Assembly (NCBI GenBank): GCA_003153775.1
Contig: PMBI01000046.1
Span: 1 to 64,000, forward strand
Origin: Syntrophaceae bacterium
Lineage (GTDB): Bacteria; Desulfobacterota; Syntrophia; Syntrophales; UBA2185
Direction of reading: 5' to 3'
DNA length: 64,000 nucleotides
Part shown: one piece after another, positions 1 to 8,310 of the stretch
How the letters are laid out: every line of letters begins with the position of its first letter
Numbering within the stretch: the stretch's first letter is position 1
Made by a program: the position numbers and the translations under genes
The notes under the pieces: generated by a model
Databases searched by the model: none
What the model was told of the DNA's origin: nothing
What the model saw: the letters and a program-made list of their open reading frames with translations, nothing else

Positions 1-23
1 TTCAAGTCCCGGCCTCGGCACCA
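1..23 (+). tRNA. 3' end of a tRNA gene, probably tRNA-Leu (truncated by window start)
   Basis: The first 23 bases fit tRNA positions 54-76 exactly. TTCAAGT gives the T-loop, CCCGG the 3' side of the T-stem, and CCTCGGC the 3' side of the acceptor stem, followed by discriminator A and an encoded CCA. The implied 5' acceptor strand GCCGAGG and the T-loop/T-stem wording resemble bacterial tRNA-Leu genes; the anticodon lies outside the window, so the isotype is inferred. A terminator follows 11 bp downstream. A 20/23 copy of this segment recurs after dsrP at 14713-14735. Confidence 0.8.
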
Positions 24-33
24 TAATTGAGAT

Positions 34-74
34 AAAGAGGTTGGCTTAGAGAGGGTCAACCTCTTTTGTTTTTT
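34..74 (+). terminator. Rho-independent terminator of the tRNA
   Basis: A 10-bp perfect stem (34-43 AAAGAGGTTG pairs with 57-66 CAACCTCTTT) with a 13-nt loop is followed by a T-rich tract to 74. It lies directly behind the tRNA 3' end and is the expected end of its transcript. Confidence 0.85.
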
Positions 75-143
75 AATGAATGCCGCAAGGTGTTTTGCTG
101 ACTCAAAATGCGAGGGACGTCGCTGCGCAGGGATCGGCAGGGG

Positions 144-1442
144 CTACGCATCTCTGATAAGATCAAACAGAAGACGGTCGACAGTGTCGATAAGCCGTTT
201 GAAATCTCCGCCATGACTCATGGCAGAGCCGAAGAGCTCCAGCCTGAGGCGGTTTATCTCTGGATCGGCGCACTCCAGAGGCGAGAGGGGGGCCGTATTC
301 AAATAGAACCTCTCCCTTATCAAGAGGCGCTTCGCCTTCTCTACGAAGGGAAGGAGTTGATCACGGATTGCCGAAATTGCCTCTCTCGCGCGTAACAAAT
401 CCGGCGCTGCGGTATGTGTCTGCCCGCCGTCAATGCCGCTTAAGCATTTCAGGATTTCTTCCGTCATTACTGTGAGCGTGCCGTATTCCAGTCCCCGTAC
501 TCCCCGGCGCCACTGGAGAAGCAGGGGGTTTCGCCAATACCAGAGAAAATTTCTTGAGCCTGTAGAGATCAGATCCGCAACGGCCGTCTTAATTACATCG
601 AAACTGTCGCTAAATTCCGCCGAGTCCGGTAGGGGCTGCTTTCGCGAACGCGACTTTCTTGCTGGAGATTCTGAAGACCAACCCGACGCCAGATAGTCCC
701 AGAGGTTTCTCAATACAGCAGTGCCGTTTGGGTCTCCCGGCGTATCAAAATGGATGAGCGACAGAAGGACTTTGCCACGGCCAAAATGCCCTTCTATGAC
801 GGCGGGCTCACCATGCAGACGCGCCGGGTCGAGAAGAATTCCGTAGCGCGCCTCCAGAGCCGGCCAGCCCGTGACCCGACCGTCGGCCACTGGAATATCG
901 GAGCTGAAGGCATCCGGCAGCACTTCTTCATAGGAGGCAAGCACGCCAACTCGTTGATCGGCGACCCGGAACTGCGAAGGCCACCATGCAAAAAAGATGG
1001 GCGCATCAATTCCTTGCCAGAGGCTGTGACCGGCCAAGGAAAGTCGCACGGGGCCGCTCACGCTGGGAACCCTCTCCGTTGTGGGCTTCCGCCGGACAGG
1101 CAGAAGACCCATACCGTCTTCCGTGGCCATGCCTGCACCCCCGCAGATTCCCAGATAGCTGCCCCCCCCATCAATGAAACGCCTTATCTCTTCCTGGCCA
1201 CGATCTTCGAGCGCGATGAGCTTCTGTGATGCCCAGCCGCCGGGGACATACAGCATGTGGTAACGGGAAAGCGCCCCGCCGCGGATATCTTCTGATCGGA
1301 GGAGATCGAAGGGCAAACCGGCCTCCGTGAGAGCCTGGCGGGCCATCAGCCCCCAGGCGAACGATTCATCCCAGAGCAGGGCACACGCCTTCTTTGAAAC
1401 ACTCTTTTTCCGGCGATGAGTCCCGGTTGTTCTTTCGGCCAT
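144..1442 (-). CDS. Glutamine amidotransferase-like protein (BPL_N domain)
   Basis: 432 aa. The N-terminal ~260 residues resemble the class-I-amidotransferase-like fold called BPL_N, seen at the N-terminus of some biotin-protein ligases. The motif LYVPGGW is near residue 65, and LGICGGAGMA carries a nucleophile-elbow cysteine at C100. The C-terminal ~170 residues are alpha-helical, Arg-rich and of no family I recognise. The start ATG at 1442 has an AGGA-type ribosome binding site. It is transcribed away from the yeiH-dsr run, with a 280-bp shared upstream region, so it is a divergent neighbour rather than part of the operon. Substrate and function are unknown; amidotransferase activity is not demonstrated by the fold alone. 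Confidence 0.7.
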   Translation of the reverse strand: MAERTTGTHRRKKSVSKKACALLWDESFAWGLMARQALTEAGLPFDLLRSEDIRGGALSRYHMLYVPGGWASQKLIALEDRGQEEIRRFIDGGGSYLGICGGAGMATEDGMGLLPVRRKPTTERVPSVSGPVRLSLAGHSLWQGIDAPIFFAWWPSQFRVADQRVGVLASYEEVLPDAFSSDIPVADGRVTGWPALEARYGILLDPARLHGEPAVIEGHFGRGKVLLSLIHFDTPGDPNGTAVLRNLWDYLASGWSSESPARKSRSRKQPLPDSAEFSDSFDVIKTAVADLISTGSRNFLWYWRNPLLLQWRRGVRGLEYGTLTVMTEEILKCLSGIDGGQTHTAAPDLLRAREAISAIRDQLLPFVEKAKRLLIRERFYLNTAPLSPLECADPEINRLRLELFGSAMSHGGDFKRLIDTVDRLLFDLIRDA

Positions 1443-1602
1443 AGGCTTTTCCTGCGGATGAATTCTCCAAGTTGTGGACTCCCGGAGATTGTTCTTGTTC
1501 TGCTATCTGACCAGCCCGCCAAAAAAAATCGACTAAATAAAATCACGGAGGTGCAAATAAGAACCCTTAAGCGACGATATGAATCCGCGGTCAAAGAAAA
1601 TC

Positions 1603-1631
1603 TTGACAGACTATTTGATTCTATCTACCAT
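1603..1631 (+). promoter_or_regulatory. Sigma70-type promoter for the yeiH-dsr transcription unit
   Basis: A perfect -35 box TTGACA (1603-1608), a 17-bp spacer and a -10 box TACCAT (1626-1631, 4/6 to consensus). Predicted transcription start is near 1638, giving a leader of about 85 nt before the start codon at 1723. No other comparably good promoter was seen in the gap between the two divergent genes. Confidence 0.5.
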
Positions 1632-1722
1632 GAAGCTGTATATCTTGTCCATCCGAACCCTTAAATAATGAGCGCATAAACAACGACAAAGAAACAAGTA
1701 GTCTTATTGAAAGGAGGATGTC

Positions 1723-3297
1723 ATGAGCGGCAAAGAATTCGAAAAAATGTGGAAGACAGAAGACTGGTGGTCCGTGTGGCTCGGTCTGGGCATCGTGTTC
1801 CTCGCGGTCTTCACTTTCTGGGCGGGCGGTTCCATCAAAAGCTGGGTTGTCGTTCCGGCCAAGCTTACCGAATTTAGCAAGGTCTGGGCGGACCTGGCGA
1901 AGAATTTAACGGGGTACCTGGCGATCTTTCTCCTCTTTGGCTCCGTGTTCAGCATATCCATGGCCATCATGGGCCATAAACTCAAACAGTTCATACCCGG
2001 ATTCATAATTCTTTTTGTCGGTTCCTGGGCTATTTTCTATCTTGCAGGGTGGAAGCTGATGGAAGACCTCAATATGGAAGCGCCACTCCTGGCGCTCATC
2101 ATCGGGCTCATCATCTCCAATGTCTTAAAGGTCCCTGCCTGGATGAAAGTCTCCCTGCGAACGGAGTATTACATCAAGACCGGTATCGTCCTTCTCGGCG
2201 CGACCCTCCCTCTGACCATGATCATCACTGCCGGTCCCGTCGCCATGCTACAGGCGACTATTGTTTCTATTGCCACCTGGCTCACGATCTATCTCGCCGC
2301 GACAAAAATTTTCAAACTTGAACCCAAGTTCGGGGCGGTGCTCGGAGCGGGCGGCGCCGTTTGCGGTGTCTCTGCTTCCATTGCGGTGGGAGGCGCCGTG
2401 AATGCAAAAAACGAGCATACATCGATCTCTATTGCCGTCGTCACGGTCTGGGCCATTGTCATGATCTTTGTCCTCTCCTTCGTCATGAAGCAGATCGTTC
2501 CGGGAACAATCACCCCCGGGGTGGCCGGAGCCATCGTCGGCACATCGGAGTTTGCCGACGCCGCCGGTTTCGCCGTTGTCGCCGAATTAGCGACCCGTTT
2601 CGGTGAGGCGCCGATCCATACGTTTACCCTGATGAAGGTTATCGGGCGGGACATCTGGATAGGTATCTGGGCACTAATCCTGTCCGTTATCTCTGTCATG
2701 TACTGGGAAACGAGTGAAGGCGAAAAGAAGTCAAAAGTGGGCGGCGGCATAATCTGGGAGCGTTTCCCCAAGTTCGTTCTCGGATTCCTCGCAGCCTCTC
2801 TCATCATGAGCTTTGTGTCCACCATGATACCGTCGACTTATCTCGGCAAGGCGAACCTGGAAGGCAAGTACAAGAACAAAGATTACAAGGCGGATTTCTC
2901 GCAGTACCAGATACCACCGCAGTACGCGGATCGCATCACTGTTGACAAGGAGAAAGGGGTGGCCACTGTCAAAGGTGAACTCTCTGACGCGGACCTGAAA
3001 GTCCTGACTGCGAATGCCACGCCGGAGCAGGCGATCGTATTCACTCAACTCGTCTCCAATTCGAACTGGTTTAACAAGGTGTTGAACCCCGAGGTGATCT
3101 CGCCGATCAAGAAGCTCCGCACCTGGGCCTTCGTTTTCTGCTTCCTGTGCATCGGCCTTTCGACCCGTTTTGCGGAGTTGGCCCACTTCGGATTAAAGCC
3201 CTTCTGGGCCTTCACCATCGGTGTCATCGTCAATGTCCCGCTGGGCATTGTGCTGTCCGCAGTAGTGTTCAAAGATTACTGGATGAAAATAGGATGA
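1723..3297 (+). CDS. YeiH/UPF0324-family membrane transporter (putative sulfate exporter family)
   Basis: 524 aa polytopic membrane protein. The core from about residue 120 to 370 shows the glycine-rich YeiH-family pattern (LLALIIGLIISN, VLGAGGAVCGVSASIA). It is clearly longer than the usual ~350-aa YeiH. There is an extra N-terminal membrane segment pair, and a hydrophilic insertion at about residues 370-450 precedes the last two membrane helices. A strong AAGGAGG site precedes ATG 1723. It ends 24 bp before dsrA, so the two are probably cotranscribed. Family members are annotated as sulfate exporters mainly by homology. Beside dsrAB it may move sulfite, sulfate or another sulfur compound in either direction; the substrate is inference. 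Confidence 0.8.
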   Translation: MSGKEFEKMWKTEDWWSVWLGLGIVFLAVFTFWAGGSIKSWVVVPAKLTEFSKVWADLAKNLTGYLAIFLLFGSVFSISMAIMGHKLKQFIPGFIILFVGSWAIFYLAGWKLMEDLNMEAPLLALIIGLIISNVLKVPAWMKVSLRTEYYIKTGIVLLGATLPLTMIITAGPVAMLQATIVSIATWLTIYLAATKIFKLEPKFGAVLGAGGAVCGVSASIAVGGAVNAKNEHTSISIAVVTVWAIVMIFVLSFVMKQIVPGTITPGVAGAIVGTSEFADAAGFAVVAELATRFGEAPIHTFTLMKVIGRDIWIGIWALILSVISVMYWETSEGEKKSKVGGGIIWERFPKFVLGFLAASLIMSFVSTMIPSTYLGKANLEGKYKNKDYKADFSQYQIPPQYADRITVDKEKGVATVKGELSDADLKVLTANATPEQAIVFTQLVSNSNWFNKVLNPEVISPIKKLRTWAFVFCFLCIGLSTRFAELAHFGLKPFWAFTIGVIVNVPLGIVLSAVVFKDYWMKIG

Positions 3298-3321
3298 TTA
3301 AGATAAGGAGGTACAAACGAC

Positions 3322-4515
3322 ATGGCAAAATCAGATACACCCCTTCTGGACCAGTTGGGAGGGGGAAAATGGCCAAGCTTCATTGACGATATGAAGCAGG
3401 CTGCCAAGAAGAAGCCTATGGCTAAGGATCTTCTCGGGCAGCTTGAGCTTTCCTATAAAGAAAAAATCGGCCACTGGAAGCACGGCGGCATCGTCGGCGT
3501 CAAGGGCTACGGCGGCGGCGTCATCGGCCGGTACTCGGACTGCCCGGAGAAGTTCCCCAACGTACAGGCGTTTCACACACTACGGGTAAATCATCCGACA
3601 GGTTGGTTCTACAAGACCGAGGCCCTGCGCAATCTCTGTGACGTGTGGGACAAACACGGGAGCGGCCTGACGAACCTGCACGGCTCCACGGGCGATATCA
3701 TTCTCCTCGGGACCACAACAGATCACCTCCAGGAGTGCTTCGATGATCTTTCGGCAAAAGGCTTTGACCTCGGCGGCTCCGGCTCGGCCCTGCGGACGCC
3801 CAGCGCCTGTGTGGGTCCGGGACGCTGTGAATGGGCATGCATCGACAGCCTCGATACATGCTACAACATCACCATGAGCTACCAGGACGAGATACACCGC
3901 CCCATGTTCCCATACAAATTCAAGATCAAGGTCGCGGCCTGCCCCAATGACTGCGTCGCCTCCATCGCCCGGTCGGATCTGGCCATCATCGGCACGTGGA
4001 AGGGAGATATCCCAATCGACCAGAAGGAAGTCGCGGCATACGCCGCTGCGGGCCTCGATATCCAGAAGGAGGTCTGCAATCTCTGCCCGACGAGATGCAT
4101 GGTCTATAATGGGAGGGAACTGAAAATCTACGATGAGGACTGCACCCGGTGCATGCACTGCATCAACCTGATGCCCAAGGCCCTGAGGCCGGGACCAGAA
4201 AAAGGCGCCACACTCCTGATCGGCGGCAAGGCCCCCATCGTGGAAGGGGCGCTCCTCTCCTGGGTCATTGTGCCCTTCATGAAGCTGGAGCCACCTTACA
4301 CTGAACTGAAAGACCTCATCATGAAGATCATAGACTGGTGGAGTGAAACCGCGCGGTCCCGCGAACGGATCGGGGAACTCATCAAGCGAGTGGGCATGAG
4401 GACATTCCTGCGGGCCGTGGGACTTCCCGCGCTGCCTCAGATGGTAAAGTCCCCGAGGACAAATCCATACGTGTTCTTCTGGCCTGAAGATATCAAGCAA
4501 AAGGAGGTGAAGTGA
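3322..4515 (+). CDS. dsrA: Dissimilatory sulfite reductase alpha subunit
   Basis: 397 aa, normal family length. DsrA forms the cytoplasmic alpha2beta2 siroheme enzyme that reduces sulfite and loads the sulfur onto DsrC. The CX5C...CX3C set ligating the siroheme-coupled [4Fe-4S] cluster is visible: C163 and C169 in CVGPGRC, C207 and C211 in CPNDC. A ferredoxin insert carries CNLCPTRC and CTRCMHC. An AAGGAGG site precedes ATG 3322, and the gene is one base from dsrB. The adjoining dsrD and the overall sequence point to the reductive bacterial type rather than the oxidative (sulfur-oxidiser) type. All key residues are intact. Confidence 0.97.
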   Translation: MAKSDTPLLDQLGGGKWPSFIDDMKQAAKKKPMAKDLLGQLELSYKEKIGHWKHGGIVGVKGYGGGVIGRYSDCPEKFPNVQAFHTLRVNHPTGWFYKTEALRNLCDVWDKHGSGLTNLHGSTGDIILLGTTTDHLQECFDDLSAKGFDLGGSGSALRTPSACVGPGRCEWACIDSLDTCYNITMSYQDEIHRPMFPYKFKIKVAACPNDCVASIARSDLAIIGTWKGDIPIDQKEVAAYAAAGLDIQKEVCNLCPTRCMVYNGRELKIYDEDCTRCMHCINLMPKALRPGPEKGATLLIGGKAPIVEGALLSWVIVPFMKLEPPYTELKDLIMKIIDWWSETARSRERIGELIKRVGMRTFLRAVGLPALPQMVKSPRTNPYVFFWPEDIKQKEVK

Positions 4516-4516
4516 T

Positions 4517-5575
4517 ATGCCAACAGATATCGGACCCCCTGACTTTAAGACCATGCTCCCTCCCATGATTCAGCGCAATTACGGGAAGTGGCGCTATCAC
4601 GAAATCCTCGAACCCGGTTTGATGGTGCACGTCGGCGAAACAGGAGAAGCGCTCTATACGGTGCGCGCAGGCTCGCCGCGCTTGCTTTCAACGGACCACA
4701 TCCGGGAGATATGCGATATCGCTGAGAAGTATTGCAACGGCTATCTGCGTTTCACGAGCCGCAACAACATCGAATTTCTCATTGAGGACAAGGCGAAGGT
4801 CGCCCCGCTCCTTGCGGAGCTGAAAGCGAAGAAGTACCCTGTGGGCGGCATCGGCCATGCGATTTCGAATATCGTCCACACCCAGGGGTGGGTGCACTGC
4901 CACACGCCGGCTACGGACGCCTCGGGCCCCGTCAAGGCGCTGATGGAAGAGATCTACGAATATTTCGTGACGATGAAGCTGCCCAACCACGTTCGCATTG
5001 CGCTGGCGTGCTGCCTGAACATGTGCGGCGCCGTCCACTGCTCCGACATCGCGATCCTCGGCATCCATCGGACTGTCCCCAAGCCGGACAATACGCGTAT
5101 TCCGAACCTCTGTGAAATCCCGACGACTGTTGCGTCCTGCCCGACGGGCGCCATCCGCGGGGACAGCAAGACCAAGACCGTCAGCGTCAACAACGACAAG
5201 TGCATGTACTGCGGGAACTGCTACACGGTCTGCCCGGCCATGCCCATTGCCGATGCGGACAACGACGGGATTTCCATCTGGGTGGGCGGGAAGGTCTCCA
5301 ATGCCCGGAGCAAACCGATGTTCTCCAAACTGGCAATTCCCTACCTGCCGAACAATCCGCCGCTGTGGCCGGAAACCGTTGCCGCCGTAAAAAATATCAT
5401 CGAGGTCTACGCAAGTAATGCGAGGAAGCACGAGCGGGTCGGCGAGTGGATCGAGCGCGTAGGCTGGGAGAGATTCTTCAACCTGACGGGCATTCCCTTT
5501 ACGGATAAGCACATCGATGATTTCGACATGGCGACAGAAACGTTCAGATCATCGACGCAGTTTAAATGGAGGTGA
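4517..5575 (+). CDS. dsrB: Dissimilatory sulfite reductase beta subunit
   Basis: 352 aa. Partner of DsrA and carrier of the catalytically active siroheme in characterised enzymes. Visible motifs are [11 protein letters not shown], the cluster-ligating CCLNMCG, and a C-terminal-half ferredoxin domain [12 protein letters not shown]. The C-terminal helical segment ([18 protein letters not shown]) parallels the end of DsrA, as expected for paralogous subunits. It starts 1 bp after the dsrA stop codon behind AAGGAGGTGA. Its last codons contain the ribosome binding site of dsrD, so translation of the three genes is coupled. Confidence 0.97.
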   Translation: MPTDIGPPDFKTMLPPMIQRNYGKWRYHEILEPGLMVHVGETGEALYTVRAGSPRLLSTDHIREICDIAEKYCNGYLRFTSRNNIEFLIEDKAKVAPLLAELKAKKYPVGGIGHAISNIVHTQGWVHCHTPATDASGPVKALMEEIYEYFVTMKLPNHVRIALACCLNMCGAVHCSDIAILGIHRTVPKPDNTRIPNLCEIPTTVASCPTGAIRGDSKTKTVSVNNDKCMYCGNCYTVCPAMPIADADNDGISIWVGGKVSNARSKPMFSKLAIPYLPNNPPLWPETVAAVKNIIEVYASNARKHERVGEWIERVGWERFFNLTGIPFTDKHIDDFDMATETFRSSTQFKWR

Positions 5576-5577
5576 GC

Positions 5578-5802
5578 ATGAGCGAGGATCTGAAAGCAAA
5601 GGTCCTTGAGGCCTTCTGCCAGAGATCGAAGGGCGAAAAAAAGATGTTCTACATCCGTGACGTCGTCAAATGGTTTCCCGACGAAGACCGGCATGCCATC
5701 CAGGATGTCGTGAAGGCCCTCATCGAGGAGGACGCCGTAAAATACTGGTCAAGCGGAAGCACGACCTATCTTGTGCTGGCGGAATGTTATCCGAAGGAAT
5801 AG
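5578..5802 (+). CDS. dsrD: DsrD, allosteric activator of sulfite reductase
   Basis: 74 aa. Small winged-helix protein found in reductive dsr operons; in characterised organisms it stimulates DsrAB turnover rather than binding DNA. An in-frame ATG at 5566 lies within the dsrB stop/Shine-Dalgarno region (GGAGGTGA). The ATG at 5578 follows that site at normal spacing and gives the family-typical MSEDLKAKVLEAF start, so it was chosen. The conserved region MFYIRDVVKWFPDEDRH is present. Presence of dsrD is the best local indication that the pathway runs in the sulfite-reducing direction. Confidence 0.93.
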   Translation: MSEDLKAKVLEAFCQRSKGEKKMFYIRDVVKWFPDEDRHAIQDVVKALIEEDAVKYWSSGSTTYLVLAECYPKE

Positions 5803-5830
5803 CGGTGGTGGCTTGCGTGGGTGATAGAGC

Positions 5831-7234
5831 ATGAGCCGAGCCTGTCCCCGGCTGGTTATCGGGGCTTTACGCGGCAGCGCCGGCAAAACGACACTCGCTG
5901 CGGCGTTGGCTGCGGCGCTCCATGAACGCGGTGTCACCGTGAACCCCTTTAAGAAAGGGCCGGATTATATAGATGCGGCCTGGCTTGCCATGGCCGCTGC
6001 GAATCCTTGCTACAACCTCGACACCTTCTTGATGGGACGGATACAGGTCGCCCGCTCCTTTTCGCGTCACGCCCCTTCGGGTGCCGTTTCGCTGATCGAA
6101 GGGAACCGGGGGCTTTATGATGGATCGAATCCGGGAGGAGAGCACAGCACCGCCGAGTTGGCCAAACTTATCAAGGCCCCCGTGGTCCTCGTGATCGACT
6201 GCGACAAAGTAACACGGACGATTGCTGCCATGGTTCTCGGGTGCCAGCGCTTCGATCCGGATGTGGATATCCGGGGATTGATCCTGAACCGTGTGGCGGG
6301 AGACCGCCACGCTGCCGCTGTTCGCAGGGCTGTGGAAGACCACTGCGGCATTTCCGTTCTCGGCACCGTTCCGAGGATAGCGGACATCCCTTTTCCGGAG
6401 AGACATCTCGGGCTGATCCCGCCCCAGGAACACGACCGGATCCGCCAAGCGCTACAAAAGGCGGCGGACATCGCAGGAAATTACCTGGATCTGGAAGGTC
6501 TGATAAAGGTCGCCGAAAGCGCCCCGCCGTGGGAAGATCTTTTGTTTCCGGATGTCCTCCCGGCGGATGAGCCGAAAGAGCCGGTGACCATCGGAGTGAT
6601 CCGTGACAGAGCGTTTCAGTTCTATTACCCGGAGAACATTGAGGCGCTCGTGAAAGCGGGTGCGAGAGTCATAGAAGTCAGCGCCATCAGCGATGATAAG
6701 CTGCCGTCCATGGATGCCCTGTACATCGGGGGCGGTTTCCCGGAGACGCAGGCCGGGCTTCTTGCCGGAAATAAATCGTTTCGCCGCTCCCTGCGGGATG
6801 CGGCGGAGCAAGGACTGCCAATATATGCAGAATGCGGCGGTCTCATGTTTCTCGGGGAATCGCTGACCGTCGGCGACAGACAATATCCCATGGTCGGCTT
6901 CCTGCCCATCTCGGTCGGGATGGAAAAGCGCCCGCAGGGGCATGGATATACAGTTCTCCAGGTGGAAGAGGAAAATCCATTTTATCCTGTCGGGACGGAG
7001 ATTACGGGACACGAGTTCCATTATTCCCGGATCCTCTCCCGGAAAGAGGATGAAGGACGTCTGGCTTTCCGGGTCAAGCGGGGGATCGGCATAGACGGCG
7101 AGAGAGACGGGTTCTGCAGGAAAAATGTGCTTGCCACTTTCACCCACGTACACGCCCTGGGAACGCGGGAGTGGGCGGAAGGCATGGTCGGCAGGGCGAG
7201 AAGGTTTCGTGCTGAGAGGCAAGATAGCGCTTAG
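5831..7234 (+). CDS. dsrN: DsrN, siroheme amidase (cobyrinate a,c-diamide synthase homolog)
   Basis: 467 aa CbiA/CobB-family enzyme. The N-terminal P-loop ATPase half starts with GALRGSAGKTTLAAAL (residues ~11-26). The C-terminal class I glutamine amidotransferase half has the nucleophile motif YAECGGLMFLGE and the catalytic His region GHEFHYS. Family members amidate cobyrinate; those inside dsr clusters are assigned to glutamine-dependent amidation of siroheme to siroheme amide, the DsrAB prosthetic group. The position 28 bp behind dsrD and before dsrC supports the DsrN reading. No cobalamin synthesis genes are nearby. The residual alternative is a general cobyrinate a,c-diamide synthase. 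Confidence 0.88.
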   Translation: MSRACPRLVIGALRGSAGKTTLAAALAAALHERGVTVNPFKKGPDYIDAAWLAMAAANPCYNLDTFLMGRIQVARSFSRHAPSGAVSLIEGNRGLYDGSNPGGEHSTAELAKLIKAPVVLVIDCDKVTRTIAAMVLGCQRFDPDVDIRGLILNRVAGDRHAAAVRRAVEDHCGISVLGTVPRIADIPFPERHLGLIPPQEHDRIRQALQKAADIAGNYLDLEGLIKVAESAPPWEDLLFPDVLPADEPKEPVTIGVIRDRAFQFYYPENIEALVKAGARVIEVSAISDDKLPSMDALYIGGGFPETQAGLLAGNKSFRRSLRDAAEQGLPIYAECGGLMFLGESLTVGDRQYPMVGFLPISVGMEKRPQGHGYTVLQVEEENPFYPVGTEITGHEFHYSRILSRKEDEGRLAFRVKRGIGIDGERDGFCRKNVLATFTHVHALGTREWAEGMVGRARRFRAERQDSA

Positions 7235-7317
7235 GTAAGCCCACCGCAGGCCGAGCAGCTATAAGAAAGTTTTTGAGTTATATATTATAAAATATTGCAC
7301 GATAGGAGGTTTCGAGC

Positions 7318-7638
7318 ATGCCCCAGATAGAACTGGCAGGAAAAACTTATGAGGTTGACGAAGACGGTTTCCTTCAGGAACTGGACAAGTGGAATAAAGA
7401 ATTCGCCCAGGCCTACGCGAAAAATGAAGGCATCGAGGGACAACTAACCGAAGAACACTGGAAGATCATCAACTATCTCAGGGATTATTTCCAGAAGTTC
7501 GGCATCGCGCCCATGATCCGCAAGCTCGTCAAAGACAACGGCATCGATATGAAGAGGCTCTACGAGCTCTTTCCGACAGGGCCTGCCAAGGGGGCCTGCA
7601 AGCTGGCCGGACTTTCGAAACCCACCGGGTGCGTCTGA
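7318..7638 (+). CDS. dsrC: DsrC sulfur-carrier protein
   Basis: 106 aa. DsrC carries sulfite-derived sulfur from DsrAB as a trisulfide between its two C-terminal cysteines, which DsrMKJOP then reduces. Both are present: C94 and the penultimate C105, eleven residues apart, in the swinging arm GACKLAGLSKPTGCV. So this is true DsrC, not the TusE or RspA type lacking one Cys. A strong ATAGGAGG site lies before ATG 7318. The 83-bp gap upstream contains an AT-rich patch (7271-7297) and could hold an extra promoter, consistent with the usual high dsrC expression, but no clear -35/-10 pair is visible. The stop codon overlaps the next start (ATGA). Confidence 0.96.
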   Translation: MPQIELAGKTYEVDEDGFLQELDKWNKEFAQAYAKNEGIEGQLTEEHWKIINYLRDYFQKFGIAPMIRKLVKDNGIDMKRLYELFPTGPAKGACKLAGLSKPTGCV

Positions 7639-8297
7639 TGACAGGTTCAGAGTTTATTGCAGGTATCTTTCCGTATATAGCCGTCGCACTTTGCCTGCTC
7701 GGGACCGTTTGGCGGTTCGTGCGCTGGCTGTCGCTGCCGCCCCACGTGAAGTGGACCTTATACCCGGTGCCGGAAGGAATCGCGGGCCAGTTGAAATACA
7801 TGTTAAAGGAGATGTTCACCTTCGAGACCCTTTACAAATTCAACCGCCGCCTCTGGTTCGGGTCGTTCTCCATGCACATGGCGATGGCGGGTACTGTCCT
7901 TTTCTTCATCCTGTACCTTGCGGGGTGGTCAACGATTTTTGTCGTACAGTTGTGCCTCCTGGCCCTCGTGATTGCTGCAATCTATATCATCGGATTGCGC
8001 ATCTACGATAAGAACCTAAGGCTGCTTTCAAACTTCGAGGAATTTTTCAATCTGCTGTTTGTGGCAGGTGTGGCTGCTTTAGGATTCGCGGCCTCCGTGC
8101 CACATGTCTCCGTTTCTTTACGCCTGTACTTTCTGGGTTTGATCGAATTCCACCCCAACACGTCAGTCCTCTCCACAGTCCATATTCTGGCCGTGTTTCT
8201 CGGAGGACTTTTCTTGATGTATCTGCCGTTTAGCAAAATGATCCATTACGTCTCCAAGTACTTTACCTATCACCATATCAACTGGCAGAAAAAATGA
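7638..8297 (+). CDS. NarI-type cytochrome b membrane subunit, HmcE/DsrM-like
   Basis: 219 aa from ATG 7638, which overlaps the dsrC stop codon. A GTG nine bases upstream is possible but would lie inside dsrC. About five hydrophobic segments and paired histidines (HMAMAG, HILAVFLGG) fit the respiratory nitrate reductase gamma (heme b) fold. Its length matches HmcE (~225 aa) rather than DsrM (~330 aa), and a true DsrM is encoded separately at 9722. With the next gene it forms a two-protein quinone:thiol oxidoreductase module placed directly behind dsrC. Inferred role: passing menaquinol electrons to the cytoplasmic HdrD-like subunit. Confidence 0.8.
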   Translation: MTGSEFIAGIFPYIAVALCLLGTVWRFVRWLSLPPHVKWTLYPVPEGIAGQLKYMLKEMFTFETLYKFNRRLWFGSFSMHMAMAGTVLFFILYLAGWSTIFVVQLCLLALVIAAIYIIGLRIYDKNLRLLSNFEEFFNLLFVAGVAALGFAASVPHVSVSLRLYFLGLIEFHPNTSVLSTVHILAVFLGGLFLMYLPFSKMIHYVSKYFTYHHINWQKK

Positions 8298-8310
8298 CAG
8301 CAGAGCATAT

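Noticed and set aside
1416-1664. 82-aa + strand ORF in the gap before yeiH
   Set aside because: It overlaps the divergent amidotransferase-like gene, has no ribosome binding site or recognisable family, and covers the promoter at 1603-1631.
7235-7317. Possible separate sigma70 promoter for dsrC
   Set aside because: AT-rich and with TATAAA-like words, but no -35 box at acceptable spacing; mentioned only as a possibility.
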